Positions 44,350 through 55,837 of a stretch of DNA of 64,000 nt are shown here, piece by piece. The notes under the pieces are model-generated. The model worked only from the letters and a program-made list of their open reading frames with translations, did not search any database and was not told the origin of the DNA. The stretch is from assembly GCA_012931725.1 (NCBI GenBank), contig CM022951.1, forward strand, positions 34,247,690 to 34,311,689, in the 5' to 3' direction. The position numbers were made by a program, and so were the translations under genes. The first letter of the stretch is position 1; each line of letters starts with the position of its first letter. This stretch comes from Litsea cubeba (Eukaryota; Streptophyta; Magnoliopsida; Laurales; Lauraceae).

Positions 44350-46875
44350 ATGGGCACCCCTAGGTTCAACCTAGATACCGAAGAGGGAATAGCTAGATTT
44401 AGGGCCGCTTTTGATATTCCGGAGCGAGTCCTACTCAAGTCGGCGGACTCCGTCGACTATGCCACGATGCGCTGGTCCGGCGGCTGGATGCCGTTCCCTC
44501 TGATCTCCGTGATCGAGGGCGGGGTCAGATTTCCCCTGCACCCTCTACTTAGAGCTTGCCTCAGTACCTGGTCCCTTACCCCGTGCCAGCTGATGCCCAA
44601 TGGCTATAAGGTCATCATGGGCACGGCGAAGCTGAATGAGATTCTGGGGACCGACCTAGGTGTCCATGATATCGAGGACACCTACGATATCTGCAAGGCC
44701 GGGGAAGGGAAATATTATCTCCGGGTGAAGCCGCAGCGAAGAGGCTTCGTCCTGGCCTTGGAAGATTCAAGTAAGAATGCCGAAGAAGCCTTTTTCTGCG
44801 TTTCGGGGGACTGGGAGTTCGGCGCTGGCGAAAGTAGGAGGTTAACGGTCCCGCGCCGCCCCGGGACAGTCCCAAGTAAACATCGCTCCTTTTCACTCAT
44901 CTTCTTTGCTTGATTTCGACGATGCCGAGCTGACTCCTCTATTATTTGTTATGCAGAGGCAGGTGCGAGACGACGCCGAGCTGCGAGTGAAGGCTGGAGG
45001 AGGAACCCCGACGACATCAACAAGGTTGAGAGGTACCAGGGGCACGAGACGAGGTCAGCTTGGAAGCTGCTCGGATACACGCCGAGATACCGCGGCCACT
45101 ACCAGAGGACCGGGGTACCCGAGGTGGACGAAGCGCACCCTGATCGTCCAACCGTCTCCCTTGCTGTACCTGCCGGGATCCCCTTGAACGATCTTGCCGC
45201 TAGACGAGCTGCGTCTGGGTCCGAGGCGTCCACTTCCAGTTCGGAGCCGCCGAACCTGAGGCAGATAGTGGACGCTTACTCTTCTAATCAGGAAGAAGAT
45301 ATGGCGGGAAGGTCGAGGGAGCCAGTCATCAAGGATATAGCGGCCAAGTTCAGGGGGGGGGGGGTCTTCTTCCTCTGCGACGCCATCTTCTGCCAGCACC
45401 CGAGCAGCTTCGAGCTCGGGAGGTGCTGGCGACACTTTCGCTCCTGCTCCTGCTTCTGCTCCGGCTCCTGCTTCGAATGCGGGAGTTCGGCGACGCTCGC
45501 CGGAGCGCCCGAGGGAGGGGTCTCCGCCCAAGAAGAAGTCCAAGGTGGGGGAGAAGGACCTGGGGGCCGAACAGCCTCCGAAGGGCAAAACCCCTGCGCG
45601 GGCCCCCGGAGTCAAGGCTCCAACTGAAAAGAGTGCACCGGCTGAGAAGAGTGCACCAGCTGAGAAGAGCGTGCCGGCCGGCAGGCCGTCCGGCGGGACG
45701 ACTCGCGAGCTCACCATCTCGGCGGGGCAAGGATCCGGGTCGTCCTCTGGACCCCAAACTGCCCCAGCGCCATGGAGGCCGAGGATGGAAACGCAGCCCG
45801 GTAAGCCTCTGAACGTTGAGGATCGGCTGCTGGGGAACGCCGATGTCATCGGGGCTCTCGCTAAGGTCTGCGCTCTGCCGCGGGATATGGAGACGCACGA
45901 GAGGTTCGATAACGAGAGCCTGATGGTCTCGGCGATTCAGGCTAACCTCCTGGTAAGTGCTTTCAGCGTTTTCCTTCCAAGCGATTTGGCTCGACTGCCC
46001 CAGCTTGACTCATCTTTCTCCATTTGCAGAACGTGCAGAGGCTCCTGACCGTGGTGGGGCGGAGTGATAGGAACGCTGCACGGGTCACTCAGCTGGAGTC
46101 CGAGAGGGACAAGCTGAAGAAGGAGCTGGAGGAGCTGCAGGTGGCAATGGAGGGGATGAAGAAGGCCAGCGCTGAGGAGGCTGCTCGGCTGGCGTCGGCT
46201 CTGGCTGGTGTCGCCGAACTTACGGCGAAGACCAACCAGCTGAAGGGCGAGGTCTGGGCAAGGAACAAGAAGACCGCCGAGCTGGAGTCGGAGCTGGCCA
46301 GATTAAAGGCTGAATCGACGGCTGAGGGGACGAGGCTGCGCGGGGAAGTGCTGGCTGGGCGAGCCGAAACAGCGAAATTGAAGACGGCGAACGCCGAGCT
46401 GGAGAAAGAGAAGGCCTCTCTTCTGTCCGAGGCCCAGTCCGCCTTCCAGGATGGGGTGGATCACGCCACTGAGCTATATGAGAAGTAGGTGGAGGAGATC
46501 ACCGCCATCCTGTTCGAGGAAGGATGCCTGGCCGCACTGAGACGTGCGGGGGTCCCTGAAGATCACCCTATCTACCGGGACCTGCCGAAGTACTCGGACC
46601 CGGCTCCTGAGCCGAGCTCCGCTCCTGCAGCCGAAAGTGCCCCAGTTGAAGCTCCTGCAGTCGCTCCTGCTGCTGACGACGCTCCCGTTGCCCCGGTCTC
46701 GAGCGATGCTTCGACCGTGCCTCAAGGTGAGGGATCCTCTGCCCCTGCTTCGGCTGAGGTACCGGTTGAAGCCCTTTCTGCCAGCGACGTTCCAAGCAAG
46801 GTCGCGGTTTCGGCCGAAGCTGCTGGTTCAGCAGATATGGTGATCGACCTGGTGGAGTCGCCGAAACCACAGTAG
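44350..46875 (+). CDS. Antisense gene of element 2, resembling 'putative gypsy type transposon' proteins (three exons, decayed)
   Basis: ATG 44350 opens M-G-T-P-R-F-N-L-D. Exons are 44350-44875 (donor GTAAAC), 44957-45952 (acceptor TTATGCAG, donor GTAAGT) and 46030-46875; both junctions keep phase. Exon 1 has F-D-I-P-E-R-V-L-L, then G-G-V-R-F-P-L-H-P-L-L-R and P-C-Q-L-M-P-N-G-Y. These resemble the Pfam family named putative gypsy type transposon (Transposase_28). Exon 2 is basic, then proline/alanine/lysine-rich. Exon 3 is a long heptad-rich coiled coil followed by an Ala/Pro-rich acidic tail. A G-run at about 45354-45364 shifts the frame, and a TAG at 46486-46488 interrupts the tail. An AATGAA polyadenylation-like signal lies at 46920. 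The function of these antisense products is unknown. Confidence 0.72.
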
Positions 46876-48244
46876 CTTGTAATATTTTTGCTTTCTGCCT
46901 TGTAATACTTTTCTATTATCAATGAAAAACGGGCTCCTTTACTTGAATGTTTTCTCTCTTTTGTTTTTGGATGTGACATTGGATAGTATTGAATGCCTTT
47001 ACTGCGACGCATGACCATCGAGGTAGAGAGAGTCACACGGTCTTCATAGCTGTCTGTGCCGATTCTCCGTATTCTGGATATCATAAATAGCAGTAAACAT
47101 GGTGTTACTGCCGACGAGGGAAACGGGCGGACGTCTCCACGTGGCGCCCTAGGGATCGCTGGTCATCAGTCGTGCACCCCAAATAATGCGTGGGAGACTT
47201 CGCCCCTTAACTTCCTTCGGAGATTGAGCCCTTCTTCTTCCTATAAGTAGGGGCGATAGGCTCGCCATGGGCGATGAAAAGAACAGAACGTAGGATAGTT
47301 TAAATCACGTAGACATAGGAGCCATGCCCAGCGGGTGTTCAGAAGCAGTCGATCCGGGGGGAACCCCTGCGCCTGCGGGTGGCTTTCTCCAAGGGGGGAA
47401 GCCCATCGTGGTCTGCGCGCTCTCTGAAGGGACTCCCCGTGGACCACGCGCTCTCTGAACGCGGGTTCATGGCCGACCGTCCCTGGTCAGGTTGCAGGGG
47501 AAACCCCTGTAACTGCGGGATGGTCGGGTCCTGGGTGTCTGCCGATCCTGCAGGGTCTTGTGTAGCATCGAGCTCCCTGCGAGCCCCTTGCGCCGTGTCA
47601 GGATGGTAAGACTAAGGGTGGAGTTGAGGCCCGCTGGACCTGGGGGCTCTTCAAACTTTGGTCTCACTGACCGGAGGGTGTTGAAGAGCTCAGCGAGGTC
47701 CAGGGCCTCCGAACTGGAGGGGCTCTGCAATCGCTTTGGTCTGACCAGCCAAAGTGTATTGTAGAGCTCGGTGAAATTCAGGATCACTCAGAACCTCCAG
47801 TCTATGATCCGGCATCTTGGAGTCTGCAGCCCGAAGAGTCGGTGAAGATCAGAGTCTCCCAGTTTTTCTTTATTTTCTGTTTTTAGAGGACTGTGATCCT
47901 CCTTTCTGTATTTTTCTTTTCTGTTCTGTAACTCTTGTAATAAGGCAGTTTACAATGAATAAAAAGGAAGAACTTTGTGATCACTCAAACTGTGTACAGC
48001 GCTTTTGCGTTTTCTTTTACTTTCCATGTACTGTTCTGGAATACTTAAGTGTTTTTGTGCTGCTTTTCTGTGTTTGAGTGCTGGCCCAGCTCTTTCTTTC
48101 TGAGATACTGACCTTGGCCGAAATGGCTGGCTTTGGAAACTGACCATGGCCGAGATGATCTGCTTGCGCCGAGGTGGATTTATCATTTCGCTGACCTCGG
48201 CTATGAGAGCATGAGTTCGGCACGGTCTTTGGGAGGTGTATAAA
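46876..48244. other. Non-coding middle of element 2
   Basis: No supported gene is present. CCTATAAGTAGGGGCG at 47239-47254 resembles a plus-strand core promoter. Imperfect direct repeats (GGTCTCACTGACC / GGTCTGACCAGCC; AAGAGCTC / AGAGCTCGGTGAA) lie at 47650-47780. A poly-A-signal-like AATGAATAAAAAGG is at 47955. Confidence 0.55.
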
Positions 48245-49045
48245 CCCGGACTTTAGGAAACGGCCGAGTGTCCGAACTCCAGACCATTTTCAGGGCGGTA
48301 GACCCTTGTAGAGTGGGATAAATCCCTGAGTTTAGGAATTCGGCCGAGCGTTCGAACTCGAGGCCTCCTTCCAGGGCTACGAACCCTTGTAGAATGGGAT
48401 AAATCCCTGAGTTTAGGAATTCGGCCGAGTGTTCGAACTCGAGGCCTCCTTCCAGGGCTACGAACCCTTGTAGAATGGGATAAATCCCTGAGTTTAGGAA
48501 TTCGGCCGAGCGTTCGAACTCGAGGCCTCCTTCCAGGGCTACGAACCCTTGTAGAATGGGATAAATCCCTGAGTTTAGGAATTCGGCTGAGTGTTCGAAC
48601 TCGAGGCCTCCTTCCAGGGCTACGAACCCTTGTAGAATGGGATAAATCCCTGAGTTTAGGAATTCGGCCGAGTGTTCGAACTCGAGGCCTCCTTTCAGGG
48701 CTACGAACCCTTGTAGAATGGGATAAATCCCTGAGTTTAGGAATTCGGCCGAGTGTTCGAACTCGATGCCTCCTTCTAGGGCTACGAACCCTTGTAGAAT
48801 GGGATAAATCCCTGAGTTTAGGAATTCGGCCGAGTGTTCGAACTCGAGGCCTCCTTCCAGGGCTACGAACCCTTGTAGAATGGGATAAATCCCTGAGTTT
48901 AGGAATTCGGCCGAGTGTTCGAACTCGAGGCCTCCTTCCAGGGCAACGAACCCTTGTAGAATGGGATAAATCCCTGAGTTTAGGAATTCGGCCGAGTGTT
49001 CGAACTCGAGGCCTCCTTCCAGGGCTACGAACCCTTGTAGTTGCC
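48245..49045. repeat. 81-bp minisatellite, about ten copies
   Basis: The landmark AATTCGGCCGAG occurs at 48337, 48418, 48499 and 48580 and onward at exactly 81-bp steps. Copies differ by single bases. Because 81 is divisible by three, a 274-codon open frame runs through it on the minus strand. Its 27-residue repeat follows from the DNA period and has no family resemblance. It lies just downstream of integrase. Confidence 0.95.
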
Positions 49046-49118
49046 GGAGTCAGTGAAAGACGATAGATTGAAGACAAGGCGAAAAGTTGCTTTCATTGAT
49101 TCAGGATTCATTACATCT

Positions 49119-52100
49119 TTAGAAATAGAATTTCTTTAGGTGGGATGCATTCCACGGTCTCGGCAGCGGCTTGCCTTCTAAGTCTTCGAGCTTGTAGGCT
49201 GATTTCCCTGCTAGTGAGACCACCTTGAATGGGCCATGCCAGTTCGGAGCCAGCTTCCCTTCGTTTGGTTCTTTGTCAGCTGGCAGGGCCTTCTTTAGAA
49301 CTAGCTCTCCCACGGAGAATCTTCTTTCTCTGACGTTTTGATTGTATGCCCTGGCTAACCGCTGCTGATAGTCGGTCAGTCGCAGGGCTGCTGCTTCTCG
49401 TCGCTCGTCTGCCAGTTCCAGCTCCATCGCCAGGTTCGTGTCGTTTCGGCCTTGGTCGACCAGCTCTGTCCTCAGGGTGGGAAGGCCGATCTCTAAAGGA
49501 ATGACCGCCTCCATCCCGTAGGCCAGAGAGAAAGGTGTTGCCGAGGTGGATCTCCTTGAAGTCGTTCTGTATGCCCATAGCACGCTCGGAAGCTCCTCTG
49601 TCCATCTTCCATTTGCCTTGTCCAGTCGCTTCTTCAGACCGTCCAGGATAACTTTGTTAGAGATTTCTGCCTGGCCATTACTCTGTGGATATGCCGGAGT
49701 GGAGTAATGGTTCCTGATACCGTGCTCTTAGCAGAAGTCTTTGAAGGATTTGGAGTCGAACTGAGTCCCGTTGTCCGAAATCAGAGTCCGGGGAATGCCG
49801 AACCTCGTTAGGATGTTTTTCCAAACGAAGTTCCTGGAGTCCCTGTCCGTGATTGAGGACAACGGTTCAGCTTCTATCCACTTTGTGAAGTAGTCTGTGG
49901 CGACTATCAGCCATCTCTTGTTTCCTGGAGCTCGGTGAAAGAGGCCCCACAATGTCCAGGCCCCATTGAGCGAAGGGCCATGGGCTAGTGAGGGGACTCA
50001 GATCTTGTGCTGGCTGGTGGAGAGAGTGGGAGAACTTCTGGCACTTCTCGCACTTCCTGGCGTACACCTGCGCGTCCTTCTGCATGTAGGGCCACCAGTA
50101 ACCCTGGCTTATTGCTCTGTAAGCCAGTGATCGGCCTCCTATGTGACTGCCGCAGATTCCTTCGTGGATCTCATACAGGAAGTCGTCCACTTTGCTCGGA
50201 TGGACGCACTGGAGGTATGGACCTGTGAAGGATTTCCTGTAGAGTTTGCCTTCGGGAGAGAGCCAGAATCGAGCGCCTTGAGTCTGATCCGGTGAGCTTC
50301 AGCCTTGTCCTCAGGGAGCCGGTCATCCTTCAAGTAGGCGACGATTGGATCCATCCAGCTTGGGCCGAGATCAGCACAGAGGACAAGCCGAGATGAATGG
50401 AGTTCTAAGCTTGACCTTGATACTGACCCGACCTCGATGGTCTTTTTTTTTCCCTGCTTCGACGGCGGAGGCCAGGTTTGCAAGCGCATCTGCGTGCGTG
50501 TTGGTATCTCGGGATATTTGCCTGACCTCGGCTTTCTGGAAATGAGACAGCAGTTTTTTCGCGAGGGCTAAGTAGGCCGCCATCCTGTCGTCCCTGGCCT
50601 GGTAGTCTCCAGCGAGCTGGTTAGTTACCAATTGAGAATCGCTGAAGATCACCAGGTGCTGGGCTCCGAGGATTTGGGCGCTGTTCAACCCTGCTATCAG
50701 TGCTTCATACTCTGCCTCATTGTTTGTTGCTTTGAAGTCCAGGGTGAAGGCCTGCTCTATGACAAGGCCCTCTGGCGATTGGAGAACTATGCCGGCGCCA
50801 GCTCTCTTGGAGGTGGACGATCCGTCGACAAAGATCTTCCATGCCTCGGTGGGAGGCTGCTCGACCTCAGTCAGCTCTGGTTTGTGCCCTGTGCCCCCCA
50901 GTGCCGTTCCGGGCTGGGGCGGAGCCGAATTGGGCGAGACAAACTCAACGATGAAGTCTGCCAGAATCTGGGCTTTGATCGCAGTTCGGGGACGGTACTG
51001 TATATCGTACTGCCCCAGTTCAACTGGCCACTTTGATATTCGCCCTGAAAAGTCAGCCTTTTTGAACACTGAACTGAGTGGATGCTCCGTGATCACCACA
51101 ATGGTGTGGGATTGGAAATAATGGGAGAGCTTGCGAGAGGCGCTGACGAGGGCCAGTGCAAGCTTCTCCAATAGGAGGTATCTGGTCTCGGCATCAAGCA
51201 GGGTCTTGCTCGTATAATAAATTGGTTTTTGAATTCCCTCGTCCTCCCGGATGAGGACGGAGCTCACTGCGTTATCCGAGACCGCAAGATATAAATACAA
51301 AATCTCCCCCCGAGTCGGGGTGGAGAGTAAGGGTGGTGACATCAAATAAGTTTTGAGTGCGGCCAATGCCTGGTCGCACTCAGGGGTCCACTGGAACTTC
51401 AAATTTTTCTTTAAAAGCTGAAAGAAAGGCCTGCACTTATTTAATGATCGGCTGATGAAGCGATTGAGTGCTGCAGCCATTCCTGTAAGCTTCTGGACTT
51501 CTTTTGTGGTAGAGGGGCTCTGAATGCCCTGGATTGCGGTGATCTGGTCCGGATTAGCTTCTATCCCTCTCCGCGTCACCAAGCTGCCGAGGAACTTGCC
51601 AGAGGCTACGTCGAAGGCGCACTTGGAAGCGTTTAGCTTGAGCTTGTATGCGCGAAGGATGTTGAAGACTTGGCCGAGATCCGCCAGATGGTCGCCGGAA
51701 TGCACTGATTTGACGACCATGTCGTCGATGTACACCTCTACCGTTCGGCCGAGCTGAGCATGGAACATTTTTGTGACGAGGCGCTGATAGGTCGCCCCCG
51801 CGTTCTTTAGCCCGAAGGGCATCACCTTGTAGCAGTAAGTGCCGCGGGGGGTTATGAATGACGTTTTCTCCTCGTCAGGCTCGTAGAGCGGGATCTGGTG
51901 GTAGCCTCTGTAGGCGTCGAGGAAGCTCATTCGGTCGTGACCGGCGGTGGCGTCGATCAGTTGGTCAATCTTTGGAAGGGGGAAACTATCTTTAGGGCAG
52001 GCCCTGTTCAAGTCCGTGAAGTCCACGCATACCCTCCACTTACCAGTTTTCTTCTTGACCACTACCGTGTTGGCCAGCCATACCGGATACTGGACTTCCC

Positions 52101-52380
52101 GGATGGCTCCTGCCTTTAGCAGGTTGTCGATCTCTTCGACGACCGCATCTGTCTGCTGCAGCCCTGTCCTTCGGGCCTTCTGCACTACCGGCTTGTGGTC
52201 GGGGTCCACATTCAGCTTGTGGCACATGACCTCAGGGTCGACCCCAGGCATTTCGCTTGGGCTCCAAGCGAAGACGTCGACGTTCTGCATCAGGAACCGT
52301 GAGAGTTCGGCCCTTTCTTCGTCTGGCAGCTGGGTGCCAACCAGGAAGAACCTGTCTGGGTCTGCCGGCTCAGCCTGACC
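49119..52380 (-). pseudogene. pol: pol of element 2: RT, RNase H, second RNase H, integrase (frameshifted)
   Basis: The main frame (52290-50371, counting from its ATG) shows R-V-C-V-D-F-T-D-L-N near residue 86, F-L-D-A-Y at 123-127, and YIDD at 187-190. A degenerate RNase H follows, then a second RNase H with D489, E527, D551 and D601. The protease-RT link near 52372 needs a 1-bp shift. A T-run near 50443-50451 shifts the frame before integrase. Integrase continues in pieces: H-E-G-I-C-G-S-H with C-x-x-C (about 50165-50060), a shift near 49945, D-N-G, a TAA near 49730 after D-F-C, and the final frame 49583-49119 with W-A-Y-R-T-T. The catalytic residues are recognisable, but this copy cannot make a full product. 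Confidence 0.88.
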
Positions 52381-54866
52381 TCGGCCAGGTCTTCGATGCT
52401 CTTCTTCTCGGGATCACGGCCGATTTCATCTAGGCCTTTTTCGAACTCGGCGAGGTTGACGCGCTCTGGCTTCTTCACTGCTGGGACTGCGGCCAGCACG
52501 CACTGCCTGGCAAGCTGATCTCCCTCCACTGTAACCACTTCCAACTTGCCCTCCTTGTTCTCAAGGACGAACTTCAGCTTCTGGTGGAGGGAAGAAGGGA
52601 CTGCTTCTAACTTGTGGAGCCACGTTCTGCCCAGAATGACGTTGTAGGGAGAAGGGGCGTCCACGACCAGGAAGTCGGCCGACACGGAAGCTCCGCCGAC
52701 CCGGGTTTCCAGGGTGATCCTACCCTTGGGGTAGACTGGCATGGCGGACAACCCTAGTAGGGGTGCACGGACCTCCGTGAGGTCTGCTTCCGATAGGTTC
52801 ATCTTCTTGAAGCAGTCGTAGTAGAGGACCTCGGAGGAGCTGCCGGAGTCGACGAGAATCCTCTTCACTGTGAAGTCTCTCAGCTTCATTGTGAGGAGCA
52901 GGGGGTCGTTGTGAGGGAGCTGGATTCCCTCTAGGTCTCTGTATGAGAACGAGATGGCGGGCCGGTCGCGGCGGGCTTTCTTGGATGCTGGAGCGAGCTC
53001 GGCTTTCATTACTTCCTTCCCGTGCGAAGCCCGCCTGGCTTCGGCGCGGGACTGGGAGCTGCCCCGAGACGAGGGAGCGGGGGCTGAGGACGCCAGATGG
53101 ATCACGTTGATGATCTTCTCTGAATCCTCACTGTCTGGATCCTGGGCTGCGCTCTGGTGAACTCGGCCCTCGCTGCCGCCGGCATCTCCTGCCTTGACGA
53201 ACTCTGGAATGTGGCCCTCCTCGGCCAGCTTCTCCAGGTACCACTGCAAAGACTTGCAGTCCTCGGTCATGTGCCCGTTTCCCCTGTGGAAGGAGCAGTG
53301 GAGCTTGCTCCGGCTGCCAGAGGTGGGCTCGTGCTTCAAGGGTAGAGGCCACTTGAAGAACGGCTTGGTCTTTATCTTGGCCAGGATGCGGTATATCGGC
53401 TCCTTGAAGACGACGTTGACGCTCTGACTGGCGCTGGAGGGAGGTCTGGGCTTCCAGGCGCCCCCAGACCTGGACGACGCAGGCTTCGCCGAATTGGAGA
53501 CCCAGGCCTGCTTGGGCTCCTACTTCTGAAAGGGCCTCCCGCCTCTCTGCCGAGGCTGGCTGCTCTTCTGCTCGGGCTCCGGACGCCCGTCCTCTTCCCG
53601 GGCTCGGATCTCATCTTCCTCCCGGGCGACGAAGCGCTTTATCCGGGACATCAACGCTGGCATGGACTCTGGGGGGTCCCCGACCAAGTCCTTCCGAAGG
53701 TCGTGACCGGGGATCAGGGCATGTTGGAAGGCGTAGATTGCTATCTCTTCCTTGGTGCCCTCGATCTGGCTGTAGACCGCCCAGAATCGCTGAGCGAACT
53801 TGGCGAGGGTCTCGCCCTGTTTCATTCTCAGGGCGAGGAGGTCCCCTTCTTTCTTGGGGACGACGGTGTAAGCTTGGAACTTCTTTAAGAAGGAGAGCTG
53901 GAGCTCCTTCCAACTAGAAACTGACTTCTCTGGGAGAGAACAGAACCATTTCAGGGGGAGGTCACCCAAACTGGAGGAGAAGATTTTGCAGTTCAGGTGA
54001 CCCTCATTCCCCCAGATGGACATCTTCTGGGAGAAGTGTCGAAGGTGAGGGAATGGGTCGGACAGTCCGTCATAGGGGACGAACCGCGGGACGGAGAACT
54101 TTCTGGGCAAGGGGGTGCGCTCGATCTCTTTTGTGAAGGGTGAGCCCCCCAGATCAGTGTGGCCACAGATCTGCTTCTGGTCCCGCACGTCCAGGTTGTG
54201 CTGAAGAGCTAGCCTGACGCGTTTGTCGAACCGCTCCTGCTCGTCGTCCTTCTCTGGAGTCTGGGCTCTTGGCTTTCGCTTGGAGTGGTTCGGGCTACGA
54301 TGGCTATGAGTTCGGCCATCGCGGCTATGATGACTCCGGTTGTTGCTCGAGCCTTCGTCACGAATCTGGCTCCGCTTATGGTCCAGATGGTTTCTGAGAT
54401 CTTCGCGAGGAGGCTGGGCTGCCCTGCTGGGGGCGTCCCTCTTCTTCCCCTGAGGCTCAGAGACCTGCCTCAAGGAGGCGGTTTGCGCTGCCCTCAGCTG
54501 CTGCTGGAGCTCGCGAATCAGCTGCTCTTGCCTCTGGAGGAGAGCAGTTTGGGCTGCGACAACCCCTCCAGTGGCAGGGGGTTGAGCGTGGCGCGTCTCT
54601 TCTACGGCCACGGCTTTGTCCTTGCGAGGACGCTCATGCCGACGCTCATCGCGTTAGGGTGGCATGACTTCTTCTGCTGAGATCAAGGTCTCGAGTCCTT
54701 CTTGAAGGGGGACCTCGAGAAAAAGCTGCGAGCCTAAGCGGCCCTCGCCTGCTGACGTGCCATGCACCGTGCGGGAGCGCCCTTGAGGAGGGACGTCCGT
54801 CGACGGTGGTGGCAGCTCGAGCGCTGCTCTCGAGGATTCTACGCCCTTCCTAGCTTTCGGAGGCAT
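52290..54866 (-). pseudogene. gag-pro: gag-protease frame of element 2, with two in-frame stops
   Basis: ATG 54866 (M-P-P-K-A-R-K-G) opens a frame that runs to 52290, broken only by TAA at 54656-54654 and TAG at 53522-53520. The residues after each stop continue the protein in phase. Order: a glutamine-rich coiled segment near 54560-54480, a basic linker, the gag domain (F-V-P-Y-D-G-L-S-D-P; F-S-S-S-L-G-D-L-P-L-K-W-F; about 54140-53640), a CCHC-like C-S-F-H-R-G-N-G-H-M-T-E-D-C near 53285-53245, and a retroviral-type aspartic protease with L-V-D-S-G-S-S at about 52860-52840. The family normally makes Gag and Pol from one transcript. Confidence 0.88.
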
Positions 54867-54914
54867 GGCTTCTGAGAGATTGAAGTTGAGAAGGTTGGGA
54901 AGGCTGGGATATTA

Positions 54915-54934
54915 CTTTCCCACAGACGGCGCCA
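54915..54934 (-). other. Primer binding site of element 2
   Basis: TGGCGCCGTCTGTGGGAAAG starts two bases inside the 5' LTR. TGGCGCC-type sites are common in plant Ty3/gypsy elements of this branch. It differs from the site of element 1. Confidence 0.8.
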
Positions 54935-54936
54935 AT

Positions 54937-55817
54937 TGTAGGTGCAGAAAATAATGACCCACAATAACTGGGGAGCCTTAGAGGACTTATCCAACGATGG
55001 AGATGACTGGAAACCGTCCGAAAGCCTGAAAGAGAAGAACACACGGTCAGAGGACCCTGGCCTGGGCGGCGCAAGGCTCTCCGATGCCAAAGTCAGTGAA
55101 GGAACTGGAACAATGGAAGGAGAGGAAGAAGAGAGGCAGAGTAACAGCTCTCAAGTGTGTATTGTGCGTACCTTGTATGTGAAATGCAATCCTTTTTATA
55201 GACGATTTGGAAGATATCTTGGACGATATCTTGGCATGGGTCTCATGATTCGACTGGGAAGTCATGATCAGCCCACGATGCAATTAATGCGGTCCAATCC
55301 AGCCCACTTTGCATTAAATGCGCGTCGGATCAGCCCACGTCGCATTTAATGCGCGTCTTGTTGGGCCAGATCGTGTTGGACGCCTTTGGCGGTAGGGGTA
55401 CCATCGGATCCGCCCTCGGGCCCTGCCCTGATGTGGCCTCAGCCGCTGGATGCCGCCATGTCAGTGATCTGGCGAAGATCGTGAGCGGCTGGATGTCGCA
55501 TCTGTCTCGCTAGCTCGCGCCCCTACTCCCCCACGTGCTTGATGACGTGGGGAGGGGTGAGGGGCGCAAGTGGAGGCTCTTTCTTACTTCGGCTTCCGTC
55601 CCGGCTCTTTCAGCCGAGGTGGAGCTCTAGGCCGAGATGGGCACACGAGGTGGCCGAGCTCGGCGCTAGTGGCCCGGAGTTGCTTGACTTCGGCCGGACC
55701 TCCTGTCCTGGCAGCCGGAGTGAGCCTGGTGCCACACGGATGGCACGTGAGAGTGCTTAGACTCATCTGATGGCTGTGATTAGCGTAATCCTGTGGCTCT
55801 GGAAATCTCCCCACACA
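54937..55817 (-). repeat. 5' LTR of element 2 (right)
   Basis: It is 881 bp, TGTGTGGGG...CACCTACA on the minus strand. By eye about nine substitutions separate it from the left LTR, plus a G-run length change. Confidence 0.95.
55193..55200 (-). promoter_or_regulatory. TATA box of element 2 (5' LTR)
   Basis: TATAAAAA on the minus strand lies about 260 bp before the LTR end, so genomic RNA would begin near 55165. Confidence 0.72.
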
Positions 55818-55822
55818 GCATA
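55818..55822. repeat. Right TSD of LTR element 2 (GCATA)
   Basis: It is identical to 41907-41911. Confidence 0.93.
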
Positions 55823-55837
55823 CATCTATGCTGGATT

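Larger units (their letters stand above)
41912..55817 (-). mobile_element. LTR element 2: Tat-type Ty3/gypsy retrotransposon on the minus strand, decayed
   Basis: The 13.9-kb element is flanked by GCATA. Read on the minus strand: 5' LTR (55817-54937), primer binding site, gag, protease, reverse transcriptase, RNase H with a second RNase H, integrase, an 81-bp minisatellite, an antisense spliced gene (44350-46875, plus strand), polypurine tract, and 3' LTR (43829-41912). A 1.0-kb hAT-like element sits in the 3' LTR. Domain order RT-RNH-RNH-IN with an antisense gene fits the Tat lineage. LTRs differ at about nine positions in 880 bp. The coding frames carry two nonsense codons in gag and several frameshifts or stops in pol. 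Confidence 0.92.

Noticed and set aside
45055..45898. Minus-strand frames overlapping exon 2 of the antisense gene of element 2
   Set aside because: They are shadows of a GC-rich exon. The plus-strand exon has consistent splice sites and phase.
48253..49077. 274-codon Arg-rich repeat protein
   Set aside because: The exact 81-bp minisatellite fully explains it. No family resemblance and no start context were found.
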